DNA of 64,000 nucleotides from Flammeovirgaceae bacterium UBA7330. Lineage in GTDB: Bacteria > Bacteroidota > Bacteroidia > Cytophagales > Cyclobacteriaceae. Positions within the stretch are counted from its first letter, which is position 1. Every line of letters starts with the position of its first letter. The stretch lies in the NCBI GenBank assembly GCA_002471275.1, contig DKPQ01000018.1, positions 1 through 64,000 of the forward strand. Reading direction: 5' to 3'. A program made the position numbers and the translations under genes. Below are positions 50,450-59,631 of this stretch, piece by piece. The notes below the pieces were generated by a model. That model saw only the letters and a list, made by a program, of their open reading frames with translations. It ran no database searches and was not told the origin of the DNA.

Positions 50450-51541
50450 ATGACGCTTAAAAAACTGATTGGACAGATCCATCTGTGGATAGGACTTATT
50501 GTAGGAATTTTGTTTTTCGTGATTGCTGCTTCAGGAGCCATCCTCGTCTGGCAGCCTGAATATCATCACTTGCTTTTTAATCAAGGTATAACCCCACAGG
50601 ACAAATCATTTGTTCTTCCATCAGACCTTAGAGAAACCATTGATAGGGAATTCCCCCAGGGTGATTATCGCACGGCTTTTTTCAGAGAAAAAGAAAAAAC
50701 CTGCGAGGTGCTGTTGTACGGACAGGGCACCTATTATATCGCCCAACTCAATCCCTATACTGCAGAGCTGATCCATCTTCAGGATATGAATACCGGATTT
50801 ATCAGCTTCATTGTTAAGCTCCACCGGAACCTGTTGATGAAAGATTTTGGCAGACAGGTGGTTCACTGGTCTACGCTTTTATTCCTGGTTATGCTTATTA
50901 CTGGCCTGGTGATCTGGTGGCCATCAACCAAAAAAGAAAGAAAAGGTCGATTTTCGATCAAGTGGGGTGCTTCGCCCAAAAAGTTAAATTATGACTTCCA
51001 CAATGTATTAGGATTTTACGCGACCTGGATCGCAATTTTTACGGTAGTCACTGGCTTGTTTTGGGGATTTGACCTGGTGAAAAATGGACTGAAGTCTATT
51101 ACCGGGGAAATGGGCGTGACCTATGAACAACCCAAATCAGATACCCTGGCAATGGCCTTGTATGCAGACCCTTTTGATATCATGGATAGTATCACACTGG
51201 TTCTTCGCGAACGATATCCCGAAAAAACCCTAAGGATCAGCAATCCGCATGGTAAGCAGGACATCATCAGAGTGACGCTCAATGATCCTGAAATGCTTAA
51301 CTATAAATCTTCCTACTACTATTTTGATCGGTATACGGGGAAAGAAATCAAGGGTAATTTCATGCATGGCCCCGGAGAAGAAATATCAGCCTACGAAAAA
51401 CTACATGGGATGGTATATGACATCCATTTTGGTTCGATTGGTGGATTACCCGGTAGGTTGATCGTGTTTTTCGCATCCATTATAGCTGCTTCATTACCCA
51501 TAACCGGCTTTATTTATTGGTTAGGCAAAAAGAAAAAATGA
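50450..51541 (+). CDS. PepSY-associated membrane protein
   Basis: A 363-residue protein with an N-terminal membrane segment (LIGQIHLWIGLIVGILFFVIAASGAILVWQPEY), a second near residue 145 (WSTLLFLVMLITGLVIWWP), a third near 190 and a last at the C-terminus. The PepSY_TM signature is the HLWIG-like start with the paired His (HRNLLMKDFGRQVVHW). These proteins are often linked to iron-siderophore reduction. It follows the GH5-like gene and precedes the acyltransferase-like gene by 18 bases. Confidence 0.87.
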   Translation: MTLKKLIGQIHLWIGLIVGILFFVIAASGAILVWQPEYHHLLFNQGITPQDKSFVLPSDLRETIDREFPQGDYRTAFFREKEKTCEVLLYGQGTYYIAQLNPYTAELIHLQDMNTGFISFIVKLHRNLLMKDFGRQVVHWSTLLFLVMLITGLVIWWPSTKKERKGRFSIKWGASPKKLNYDFHNVLGFYATWIAIFTVVTGLFWGFDLVKNGLKSITGEMGVTYEQPKSDTLAMALYADPFDIMDSITLVLRERYPEKTLRISNPHGKQDIIRVTLNDPEMLNYKSSYYYFDRYTGKEIKGNFMHGPGEEISAYEKLHGMVYDIHFGSIGGLPGRLIVFFASIIAASLPITGFIYWLGKKKK

Positions 51542-51559
51542 TTTACATTTAAAGCTTCT

Positions 51560-52660
51560 ATGGACCTAAAACCCAACCCAAACGCCCAAAAGCGACTTCT
51601 CTCACTTGATTTTATGCGTGGTTTCATCATGGTATTACTGGCCATTGAAGCTGCTGGGCTTTATCATCTTTCCGAACATACCGATGGATTCCTTCATGGT
51701 GTCTTCATGCAGTTTCATCATCATCCCTGGAATGGATTGAGATTCTGGGACCTGATCCAGCCTGGCTTCATGTTTATCGCTGGCACGGCCATGGCTTTTT
51801 CGTTGAATAAGCAATATGCCATGGGTCGTACCTGGAATCAATCCTTCAAGAAAGCATTAACCCGATCGGGGTGGTTGTTTTTCTGGGGTGTTTTGGATTA
51901 CGCTGTCAGGCCAAACGGACTTTCCTTTGAGCTATGGAATGTGCTCACTCAGCTCTCGTTCACCATGCTGGTGGCCTTCCTGATCTTCAGGTGGACCTAC
52001 ACCCAGCAGATTTTGGTTTGTGTGGGATTGCTTTTACTCACCGAAGGGCTCTATCGGTTCACCAATATCCCCGGGTTTGATCAACCGTTTACTGATCAGC
52101 ATAATTTTGGCAACTGGATGGACCTGGTCCTCATGAATAAGATCAACAAGGGCGGCTGGGTGGCCATCAATTGCCTTCCGACTGCTGTTCATACCATTGG
52201 AGGTGCCCTGGTGGGCAAATGGATACTGAACAACAGGGGAGAGATCAAGCCATTGATCATTTGGGGTGTTGCTTGCCTGGCGGTAGGTTACCTGCAAGAC
52301 TGGACTTCACTGACACCGATCATCAAAAGAATAGCGACCACATCATTTACCCTTGCATCTCTGGGTTGGTGTATTTTAGGCCTGGTCTTATGTTATTGGT
52401 GGATCGACATGAAGGATCATAGAAAGTATCTGAAGTTCTTCACCATCGTAGGGATGAATTCGATTTTCATTTATGTGACTTTTGAGATCATAGGGAGTCG
52501 CTGGCTGAATGGATATGTGCGCGCAATCACTGATGACATTACGAGTTGGTTCGGAGCGCCAGAGGTTATTCAGCTTATAGTAGGTTCACTATGTATTTTT
52601 GGGATCTACTGGTATCTCTGCTATTGGCTATATCAGAAAAAGATCTTCTTTAAACTATAG
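51560..52660 (+). CDS. DUF5009/DUF1624-type membrane acyltransferase-like protein
   Basis: A 366-residue multi-span protein. It opens with RLLSLDFMRGFIMVLLAIEAAGL, the family signature shared with heparan-alpha-glucosaminide N-acetyltransferase, and has a His-rich first loop (FMQFHHHPWNGLRFWDLIQPGFMFIAGTAMAFSL). About ten hydrophobic segments follow. It may acetylate a sugar across the membrane. It ends by overlapping the convergent TlpA-like gene by six bases. Confidence 0.85.
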   Translation: MDLKPNPNAQKRLLSLDFMRGFIMVLLAIEAAGLYHLSEHTDGFLHGVFMQFHHHPWNGLRFWDLIQPGFMFIAGTAMAFSLNKQYAMGRTWNQSFKKALTRSGWLFFWGVLDYAVRPNGLSFELWNVLTQLSFTMLVAFLIFRWTYTQQILVCVGLLLLTEGLYRFTNIPGFDQPFTDQHNFGNWMDLVLMNKINKGGWVAINCLPTAVHTIGGALVGKWILNNRGEIKPLIIWGVACLAVGYLQDWTSLTPIIKRIATTSFTLASLGWCILGLVLCYWWIDMKDHRKYLKFFTIVGMNSIFIYVTFEIIGSRWLNGYVRAITDDITSWFGAPEVIQLIVGSLCIFGIYWYLCYWLYQKKIFFKL

Positions 52661-53215
52661 CTCGCTTAAAAACTTCCGAAATTTTTTGGTGTCATACTTA
52701 GCCATTCCGTGCCTGGTGACAACTATTTCTCCATCCGGAGAGATCACATAGGTAGTGGGGATCGCATGCGGGTCATACACAGACGGTAGGGGTGAAGCCA
52801 AAAAATAAACAGGAAAGGTAAATTCCTTGTTTTCAATGAATGCTCTGGCTTTTTCTTTCTCCTTGTCCATAGAGATCATTACAAAAGATGTCTTGTCTCC
52901 CACTTTTTCATATAAATCATGAATGTCTGGCATTTCTGCAATGCAGGGAGGACACCAGGTAGCCCAAAAGTTAAGGAAGACCTTTTTACCCCGGAACTGC
53001 TCAAATGGAATTTTGTTTCCCTCCAGGTCCTCAAGGGTTAACTGGTATGAGGCAGGTGTTTGAGGTTCATTAAGGTCAGGTGTAATAATGCCTGTAGCCA
53101 GCATGACCCGCTGCATTTGACCAAGCACCTGCGTATGAAGTCCGGTGAAATACAATGTGGCTCCAACGACAATGATAATGGACCATTCAATGAGTTCCCT
53201 TCTCTTGATTTTCAT
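52655..53215 (-). CDS. TlpA/ResA-like membrane-anchored thioredoxin
   Basis: A 186-residue protein with one N-terminal membrane anchor (IEWSIIIVVGATLYFTGL) and a periplasmic thioredoxin domain. The active site is WCPPC in NFWATWCPPCIAEMPDIHDLYEK; the cis-Pro is in AIPTTYVISPDG. It reduces disulfides in exported proteins or during cytochrome maturation. It faces the acyltransferase-like gene. Confidence 0.92.
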   Translation of the reverse strand: MKIKRRELIEWSIIIVVGATLYFTGLHTQVLGQMQRVMLATGIITPDLNEPQTPASYQLTLEDLEGNKIPFEQFRGKKVFLNFWATWCPPCIAEMPDIHDLYEKVGDKTSFVMISMDKEKEKARAFIENKEFTFPVYFLASPLPSVYDPHAIPTTYVISPDGEIVVTRHGMAKYDTKKFRKFLSEL

Positions 53216-53343
53216 AGATAGTTTTAATAAGTCAACGTAATCTCAGTAAAATAGATAACAGGAACAGCTATTTTTGGGGCGAAATGATAGTTACCAGACA
53301 ATATGCCAGAAATATTTCGCCTATTCATTCGTTTCTTCGGCGA

Positions 53344-53802
53344 ATGAGACGTTTGGTTGTTTTGGCTTTCTTACCACTGTTGTTCAGCTGCCAGGAACAG
53401 GATATTCCTCTGGGTTTTTATGACTATCAGGTTGTACGGCTTTTGGCTGGTGATAGCGCAAAAACCTGGTTCAGAACCCAATATATAGAGGACGGTCAGG
53501 AAAGACCCATCGATACCTGCGCTGATAGTATTTATACTGCTTTTGTTTTACACGAAACATACGATGATGATTCCGTGTATGTGTATGAGATCATTCCTAA
53601 GCCTGATTGCTCGGCATCGGATACTGTTTTACTGGGTTTAATGGCAGCCTCATCCACGGACAATATTTTTACCGACTCTTTAAATTTTAAAGATGGACCT
53701 GTGGATTTCATGCTTCTTGAGCATATCACCTCACAGTTTTTGAAGCTTAACTATCAGAGAGAGGGGGCTAGCGTTAGTACCTCCTACCAGGTTGTTCAGT
53801 AA
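53344..53802 (+). CDS. hypothetical lipoprotein
   Basis: 152 residues from the ATG at 53344, which gives a lipoprotein signal (RRLVVLAFLPLLFSC); a longer upstream frame is rejected. The mature part is strand-rich and acidic (YQVVRLLAGDSAKTWFRTQYIEDGQERPIDTCADS). It recalls small lipocalin-like lipoproteins of Bacteroidota, but I cannot name the family. It ends by overlapping the convergent rsmE gene by seven bases. Confidence 0.7.
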   Translation: MRRLVVLAFLPLLFSCQEQDIPLGFYDYQVVRLLAGDSAKTWFRTQYIEDGQERPIDTCADSIYTAFVLHETYDDDSVYVYEIIPKPDCSASDTVLLGLMAASSTDNIFTDSLNFKDGPVDFMLLEHITSQFLKLNYQREGASVSTSYQVVQ

Positions 53803-54494
53803 TCGTTGATGAGATTTACAATATGGCAGGCCATTAAACCGGCTGTTTCAGTCCTAAGTGTATTTTTCCCAAGCGATACCAATTCATAACCCTCATGAGA
53901 AGCCAGATTGATCTCATTTTCCGAAAAATCACCTTCCGGTCCAATCAGGATTGTTGCCGGATGACCCGGAGATAAAAGCTTCTGAAGTGTAGGAAGACCA
54001 TGCCTGACGGCAGCCAGGTATTTGTGGCTTATGGGCTTAGTGTTTTTTATGAATTCGTTAAACCGGATAAGCGGATTTATTTTGATCAGGTAGCCACTTT
54101 TAGACTGTTTCATGGCACTGATGGCTTTCTTTTCCAATCGGTCAAGTTTCATTTTTGGTCTTTCGGCATGCTGTGTATGTATAAAAGTGATTTCATCAAT
54201 ACCTATTTCTCCTAATTTCTCGACCATCCACTCTATCCTGTCCATGCTTTTGGTAGGAGCTATGACCAGGTGAGTATAAAAAGGTTTTTGAGGTAACGTC
54301 TGTTGATCTACAATTTCCAGTGTACAATGATCCTTACTTACTGATCCGATTTTTGCTGTGAAATATTGGCCATTACCATCAAACACTCCAATCAGATCAC
54401 CGGCCTTTTTTCTTAAAACCCGGGTACAATGCTTAAACTCATCACCTGTAAGCTTTGGTGAGATAGCTATTTCCGGTTGATAGAAATCATCCAT
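53796..54494 (-). CDS. rsmE: 16S rRNA m3U1498 methyltransferase RsmE
   Basis: A 232-residue SPOUT enzyme. The N-terminal PUA-like part holds EFKHCTRVLRKKAGDLIGVFDGNGQYF, and the C-terminal knot holds ILIGPEGDFSENEINLA and SLGKNTLRTETAGLMACHIV. It methylates U1498 of 16S rRNA using S-adenosylmethionine. Its start abuts the stop of the next upstream gene (one shared base), so they form one operon. Confidence 0.95.
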   Translation of the reverse strand: MDDFYQPEIAISPKLTGDEFKHCTRVLRKKAGDLIGVFDGNGQYFTAKIGSVSKDHCTLEIVDQQTLPQKPFYTHLVIAPTKSMDRIEWMVEKLGEIGIDEITFIHTQHAERPKMKLDRLEKKAISAMKQSKSGYLIKINPLIRFNEFIKNTKPISHKYLAAVRHGLPTLQKLLSPGHPATILIGPEGDFSENEINLASHEGYELVSLGKNTLRTETAGLMACHIVNLINDY

Positions 54495-54970
54495 CAGTTT
54501 ACCAGCTCTCTAAAGAGTTTCCTGTAGATCTTTTTGATCATTTTGCCATTCTTTCGATCATCCACGAGGAGACCATAGATGTTGGAAGTAAACAGCCGTT
54601 CATTATACTCCGCATCAAAAATATCTATGGTGATCTCGGCTACTACATCCTGTGGGAGTGGGCCTTCCGGGCGTTGAAATGCAATGGGTAGCGTGTCTAC
54701 CTGAAGGTGGTAATTGAAATAGATGTCACCTTCTTTGTCTTTTCTGTTCAGGTCTGTTTTCTGCATGCGTTCATGCAGTTTTTCCACTAAAAGCTTTGTC
54801 CTGATATTGTATTCATGCCCGACTTCTTTTCCATTCAGCTTAAAAAATTTGATGTGGTAGGTTTTGAAAGGACTAAAATCGTCTTCAAAGTAATTGAACC
54901 GTATAAGTGGTTCCTGGGCGTAACTTATGAAGCCAATTAAAATGAGTAGGGATGAGATAAGAAATTTCAT
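54494..54970 (-). CDS. hypothetical secreted protein
   Basis: A 158-residue protein with a signal peptide ending in SYAQ. The mature part is strand-rich (RFNYFEDDFSPFKTYHIKFFKLNGKEVGHEYNI, then DIYFNYHLQVDTLPIAF). I do not recognise a family. It shares one base with the start of rsmE and lies 59 bases from the divergent alpha/beta hydrolase gene. Confidence 0.7.
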   Translation of the reverse strand: MKFLISSLLILIGFISYAQEPLIRFNYFEDDFSPFKTYHIKFFKLNGKEVGHEYNIRTKLLVEKLHERMQKTDLNRKDKEGDIYFNYHLQVDTLPIAFQRPEGPLPQDVVAEITIDIFDAEYNERLFTSNIYGLLVDDRKNGKMIKKIYRKLFRELVN

Positions 54971-55029
54971 AAAAACAGATTTGAGTCCAATTTAATAAAG
55001 AGTGGCTATATTCCTGCGAAATTAAAACG

Positions 55030-55854
55030 ATGAGGTGGTTGACATACATCTTTCTGCTATTGTTTCTCAGTTCCTGTATGGAATTTAGGTTCAGTGCACC
55101 GGAGATGCATGATTTTCTGACACTCCACAAAGAACACCTGTATTCAGATACCCTGGTGATTCATGATCAAAACATTCATTATGTCTACTCCAATAAAGGA
55201 CATGAAGACCTTGTGGTATTTATTCATGGTTCTCCAGGCTCGTGGAAGGACTTTTCTGCATATCTGACTACGGATAGCTTGCTGGATCATTTTGATATGG
55301 TCTCCATTGATCGTCCGGGATTTGGTTACTCTGATTATGGATTGGCCGAACCATCATTGAAAAATCAGGCATTTCTCATGAGTGAGGTGCTAAAAAAGTT
55401 TGATCACCAAAGAAAGATTCTGGTAGGACATTCTCTGGGAGGACCGGTCATCGCAAGGATAGCCGTGGATGAACCGAAGCAGGTCCAGGGATTGTTGTTT
55501 CTTGCCCCATCCATTGATCCGGAGATGGAGAAGTTCGAATGGTTTCGACCATTGATCCAAACCTGGTTGGGCGACCTGATTACACCCACGGATTTCTGGG
55601 TGAGCAACGAAGAGATTGTGACGTTAAAGGGTGAGCTTGAAGCGTTTTTACCTTTATGGAGTGAGATCAGGATCCCCTGTATAGTGGTTCACGGGACAAA
55701 TGATACTTTCGTACCTGTAGAGAACGCCGATTTTGCTAAGAGAATGATTGTGGATTCTTTGATTACCATCAAATACCTTGAGGGTGTACATCATTTTATT
55801 CCATGGACCCATGCCCCTGTAATTGTAGATTCGATCAAAGAACTGGTCAATTAG
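55030..55854 (+). CDS. alpha/beta hydrolase, probable lipoprotein
   Basis: A 274-residue protein with a lipoprotein-like signal (FLLLFLSSC). HG in VVFIHGSPGSWKDF, nucleophile elbow GHSLGG, Asp in VVHGTNDTFVPV and His in VHHFIPW make a complete triad. It is probably anchored in the envelope and hydrolyses esters. It ends by overlapping the convergent MORN_2 gene by four bases. Confidence 0.88.
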   Translation: MRWLTYIFLLLFLSSCMEFRFSAPEMHDFLTLHKEHLYSDTLVIHDQNIHYVYSNKGHEDLVVFIHGSPGSWKDFSAYLTTDSLLDHFDMVSIDRPGFGYSDYGLAEPSLKNQAFLMSEVLKKFDHQRKILVGHSLGGPVIARIAVDEPKQVQGLLFLAPSIDPEMEKFEWFRPLIQTWLGDLITPTDFWVSNEEIVTLKGELEAFLPLWSEIRIPCIVVHGTNDTFVPVENADFAKRMIVDSLITIKYLEGVHHFIPWTHAPVIVDSIKELVN

Positions 55855-57182
55855 TCTAATTCCTGTGGGTTGTGGTTGATCACCTTGATGAGTCTGCCTC
55901 TCGGGTTGTAGTAGCTCCATTTGCCGGTGATTTCTCCATTCACATATTTTCCTTCAGCCGCCAAAGTGCTATTGTCATGGTATTGTTTCCAGACGCCATC
56001 ACGTTTATCATTTACGTATCTTCCGGTTTCTTTGACTGCACCATTCGGGTAAAAGGCAGTGTATTCACCCTGTAGCAATCCTCCGACATAATTATACACG
56101 GCTTCTGTTTTTCCTTCGGCAGAATATGTGATGAGCGTACCATTACCATCTTTCAATGTGCCGGGATTCAATTTATCCCCGCGAATGGAATAGAAAGGTG
56201 TTACACTCACGAGTTTTCCATTCTGCCACAGTTGCTCTTGCTTCAACTGCTCATTTTCATAGAATAGTCCCCACAGGCCATTTTTTTGATCATTTTCGAA
56301 GGAGCCGATCATTGAGGGTTTGTTTGAATCATAGTAGTAGATCCACTGACCATTGCGCTCATCGTTTACAAAGGGACCTTCTTCCTCCAGGGTCCCATAT
56401 TCTTTGAAGTATTTCCAGATACCCGTTTTCTGATCATTTTCATATTCACCAATGGAAAATAGATTGCCACTCGGATAAAAACTGACCCATGTCCCGGTTT
56501 TTAATCCTATGGTATACTCACCTTCTACACTTCGCCTGCCATCTTCGAAGTATTCGAAATAGGGGCCCTCAAGCAGTCCGTTTTTATAATTAAATTCTTT
56601 TTCCTTCTGCCTGTTGGTATAATAGGTTACCCATTTTCCTGTTTCAACACCATAGAGATATTCTTCCTCTGCTTTTTTCCTGTTGTAGCCATAGTAATAG
56701 GTCCATTTGCCGTGTGCTAATCCATTTTGATAATTTTTTATGTACTTCGCCATGCCATCGGAGAAATGCTCAATCCAAACGCTGTCTTTTTTGCCGTTTT
56801 TATAAGTTCCTTCGAGGGCAAGCACACTATTATCATAGTATTCTTCATAGCGACCATGAAGTATACCATCTTTATAGGTGGTGGTACTGATCAAAATCCC
56901 GGTATTGTCGAATCGTTGCTGGATGCCGTTTTTCTCTCCTGCAGAGAAATTGATCAACTCCTTGATTTCGCCATTGGTGTAGTAATAGACCCATAGCCCT
57001 TCCTTTTTACCATCTTTGATCTCACCTCTCATGGCTTTGCGTCCATTGTCGAAAACGGCCTGATACATACCGTCTTTCAGCGAATCCTGTGCAAAGACAT
57101 ACTCGTTCGTATCTGTATATTGAGCTAGAATAGCCTGGGGAACAATGAGTAATAACACCAATAGTGAATGAATCCTGATCAT
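55851..57182 (-). CDS. secreted MORN_2 (YwqK-type) repeat protein
   Basis: 443 residues from the ATG at 57182, chosen because it gives a signal peptide (SLLVLLLIVPQAILAQ) and does not overlap the upstream gene. The body is a tandem array of about fifteen MORN_2 repeats (G-x-W-x-x-Y-Y-x-N-G-x, for example KKEGLWVYYYTNGEIKELINF). Such repeats fold as stacked beta-hairpins and are used for contacts or as antitoxins, but no toxin gene is near. The long run suggests an exported scaffold. Confidence 0.88.
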   Translation of the reverse strand: MIRIHSLLVLLLIVPQAILAQYTDTNEYVFAQDSLKDGMYQAVFDNGRKAMRGEIKDGKKEGLWVYYYTNGEIKELINFSAGEKNGIQQRFDNTGILISTTTYKDGILHGRYEEYYDNSVLALEGTYKNGKKDSVWIEHFSDGMAKYIKNYQNGLAHGKWTYYYGYNRKKAEEEYLYGVETGKWVTYYTNRQKEKEFNYKNGLLEGPYFEYFEDGRRSVEGEYTIGLKTGTWVSFYPSGNLFSIGEYENDQKTGIWKYFKEYGTLEEEGPFVNDERNGQWIYYYDSNKPSMIGSFENDQKNGLWGLFYENEQLKQEQLWQNGKLVSVTPFYSIRGDKLNPGTLKDGNGTLITYSAEGKTEAVYNYVGGLLQGEYTAFYPNGAVKETGRYVNDKRDGVWKQYHDNSTLAAEGKYVNGEITGKWSYYNPRGRLIKVINHNPQELD

Positions 57183-57184
57183 AA

Positions 57185-57775
57185 TCAAATTAGCAGCTTC
57201 ACAAATCTTTTCCATGTAGTTAACGAAAAATTCTCATATTCTTCCCAGTTATCCAGGGGAATTTTATCACTTATTTTGATAAAACCGTGTGCTTTGATGT
57301 GATTTTCAATACTGGCACTGCTTAGTTCCTCAATGGGAACATAGTTGGATTTTTCAAAATGATAATCCCAGGGGTTATCCTGGATACAAAAGAATAGTTT
57401 TTTCTCTTTTTTTAGTCGCTCCAGCAATATGTTTTGAAGCGCTTTTAATGTATTGCCAGCAATGTGTAAAGTGCAACTGAATTCATTTCCCCACCACAGC
57501 ATGGTTCTGAAGGCAAAGACATTTTCTTTTGTGAATAAGCGTGGATAATCAAGGATGAAATAGGGGAGTGCCCGATAGTTTTCACCCCTGGAGATTTTAC
57601 CAGCCCTGATAAAAGTACCCTCGGGAAAGTCGAATGAAGATTCATTGACGATGCGATGTAACTTTCTTTCAATCTCTGCCAGTTGAGCAATGATTTTTTC
57701 TGATAGCTGTTGCTTCACGATCAGAAATCGCTGATCATTGAGGATTTTCAATTCTTCCTGAGTAGGATGATCCAT
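57185..57775 (-). CDS. hypothetical protein
   Basis: A 196-residue soluble protein. Visible features: a helical N-terminus (QEELKILNDQRFLIVKQQLSEKIIAQLAEIERKLHRIVNE), then a strand-rich part with GKISRGENYRALPYFILDYPRLFTKENVFAFRTMLWWGNEFSCTLHIAG. I cannot assign a family. It lies two bases before the MORN_2 gene and one base after fabH, so the three are one operon. Confidence 0.72.
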   Translation of the reverse strand: MDHPTQEELKILNDQRFLIVKQQLSEKIIAQLAEIERKLHRIVNESSFDFPEGTFIRAGKISRGENYRALPYFILDYPRLFTKENVFAFRTMLWWGNEFSCTLHIAGNTLKALQNILLERLKKEKKLFFCIQDNPWDYHFEKSNYVPIEELSSASIENHIKAHGFIKISDKIPLDNWEEYENFSLTTWKRFVKLLI

Positions 57776-57776
57776 A

Positions 57777-58784
57777 TTACCACCGGATCAGAGCAGAGGC
57801 CCAGGTAAATCCACTGCCAAATGCTGCCAGGCATACCAGGTCCCCGGGTTTGATTTTCCCCTCGAGATGTGCCTCACTCATGGCAATAGGGATTGACGCT
57901 GCCGTAGTATTGCCATACCTCATGATGTTGTTATAGACCTTGTCATCGCTGAGTCCCAATTTCTTTTGCACGAACTGGCTGATCCTCAGGTTGGCCTGAT
58001 GCGGTATAAGCATGTCGATTTGATCTTTGCTGATGTTATTCTTTTCCAGCGCTTCAAAAATGACCTCCTGAAATCGGGTGACTGCATGTTTAAAGACAAA
58101 ATTCCCATTCATATAAGGATAGTAGCTGGTGTCTTCAGGATCTGATTCCTTTATGATAGTGTCTACCCATCGATTGGTGGCAGGTCCTATCAAAGCCAGC
58201 TCTTTGGCATGTTTTCCCTCTGAATGTAGATGAGTACTTAAGATGCCCCTACCTTCCTCTTCTGATCTGGATAGTACCACAGCTCCGGCACCATCACCAA
58301 AAATTACGGTGACTCCACGACCACGTGTGGTTTTCTCAAGTCCACCCGAATGGTATTCTGATCCAATCAGCAGGATGTTTTTGTACATACCAGTTTTGAT
58401 AAACTGGTCAGCCACCGAAAGTCCATAGACAAAGCCGGAACACTGGTTGCGGACGTCCAGCGCTCCGATCTCGCCAATACCCAGCTGATCCTGCACCTGC
58501 ACACCTGGTCCGGGGAAATAATAATCAGGGCTGAGTGTGGCGAAGATGATGAAGTCGATATCGTCTGGTTGAAGACCAGCATTTTTGATGGCTATCTTCG
58601 CTGCTTTGGTACCCATCGTTGAAGGCATATCGTCGGTAGAAGGATCGATCCACCTGCGTTCTTTGATGCCGGTTCTTTCCTGGATCCACTCATCCGAGGT
58701 GTCCATCAACTCCTCCAGGTCCTTGTTTTTTACTACACGCTCAGGCACATAATGCCCAATTCCTGCTATTCGGGTACTGTACAT
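57777..58784 (-). CDS. fabH: beta-ketoacyl-ACP synthase III (FabH)
   Basis: A 335-residue protein with an intact FabH triad: Cys in RNQCSGFVYGLS, His in LIPHQANLRISQF and Asn in RYGNTTAASIPIAM. It condenses acyl-CoA with malonyl-ACP to start fatty-acid synthesis. It contrasts with the altered paralogue at 16655. The gene heads a three-gene run with the hypothetical and MORN_2 genes. Confidence 0.95.
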   Translation of the reverse strand: MYSTRIAGIGHYVPERVVKNKDLEELMDTSDEWIQERTGIKERRWIDPSTDDMPSTMGTKAAKIAIKNAGLQPDDIDFIIFATLSPDYYFPGPGVQVQDQLGIGEIGALDVRNQCSGFVYGLSVADQFIKTGMYKNILLIGSEYHSGGLEKTTRGRGVTVIFGDGAGAVVLSRSEEEGRGILSTHLHSEGKHAKELALIGPATNRWVDTIIKESDPEDTSYYPYMNGNFVFKHAVTRFQEVIFEALEKNNISKDQIDMLIPHQANLRISQFVQKKLGLSDDKVYNNIMRYGNTTAASIPIAMSEAHLEGKIKPGDLVCLAAFGSGFTWASALIRW

Positions 58785-58918
58785 AGTTGTTTATTTTGAA
58801 TAAAGATAATAAAGTGGGCAATTACCGCAATTAAATAGCCAAAATGTAATGGAAACCTTTCTGTTTGTTCCTTGTCTTTATAATTGTGAATTAAAATTTT
58901 GTCAAACACTAACCGATC

Positions 58919-59620
58919 ATGATTAAGTTTTCTGCCATTCTTTTTCTCATTGTCCTTGTGAGTCCTGCAATAGGCCAAATAATTGCAGTAAAAGGTGAAC
59001 ATTATGGTCTTGTTGATAATAGAGGAAAAACTTTATTAAACTTTAAATATCAACAAATTAGAAATTTCCCAAACTCCCATTACTTCCTTGTTAAGGAAAA
59101 TGATTTATTCGGTTTATATACAAGCCACGGAAAAAGGATGGTGGCTATTAAATATCATCAAATTGATACTTTTCCGGATTCTCCTTTCTGTTTAGTTCTG
59201 AAAGACGATCTCTATGGGCTTATAAATCACCGGGGTAAGAAAATGGTACCGATAAAGTATCAAAGCATAAGAAGAATGCAAGGCAGTCCCTTTATGGTGG
59301 CTAAAAGAGGTGGTTTATATGGCCTTATCGACAGTAGAGGTAAGAAGAGAATACCTGTAAAGTATGAGGGTTTAGTAAAATTTGGTGACACACCTTATTA
59401 TTTAGTGAATCAGGATGGAAAGTATGGACTCGTGGATTTTAGGGGTAGAGTTAAGGTGCCTATGGAATATCAAAGTATAGGTCAGGTCGTTGGAAGTCCC
59501 TATTATTTAGTGAAGAGAAAGGACAAATATGGATTCGTAAACTACAAAGGAAAGGTGATTGTCAAAACAAAAGCTATGGATATAGATCAGGCCATCCAGT
59601 TGCTAAACCATCGAAATTGA
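58919..59620 (+). CDS. secreted WG-repeat protein
   Basis: A 233-residue protein with a signal peptide (FSAILFLIVLVSPAIGQ). The rest is about six WG-like repeats (xYGLVDxxGKxxxPxKYQxI), a common Bacteroidota repeat of unknown role. One repeat ends the protein (DKYGFVNYKGKVIVK). It is convergent with the SRAP gene. Confidence 0.87.
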   Translation: MIKFSAILFLIVLVSPAIGQIIAVKGEHYGLVDNRGKTLLNFKYQQIRNFPNSHYFLVKENDLFGLYTSHGKRMVAIKYHQIDTFPDSPFCLVLKDDLYGLINHRGKKMVPIKYQSIRRMQGSPFMVAKRGGLYGLIDSRGKKRIPVKYEGLVKFGDTPYYLVNQDGKYGLVDFRGRVKVPMEYQSIGQVVGSPYYLVKRKDKYGFVNYKGKVIVKTKAMDIDQAIQLLNHRN

Positions 59621-59631
59621 GTGATCCCAAC

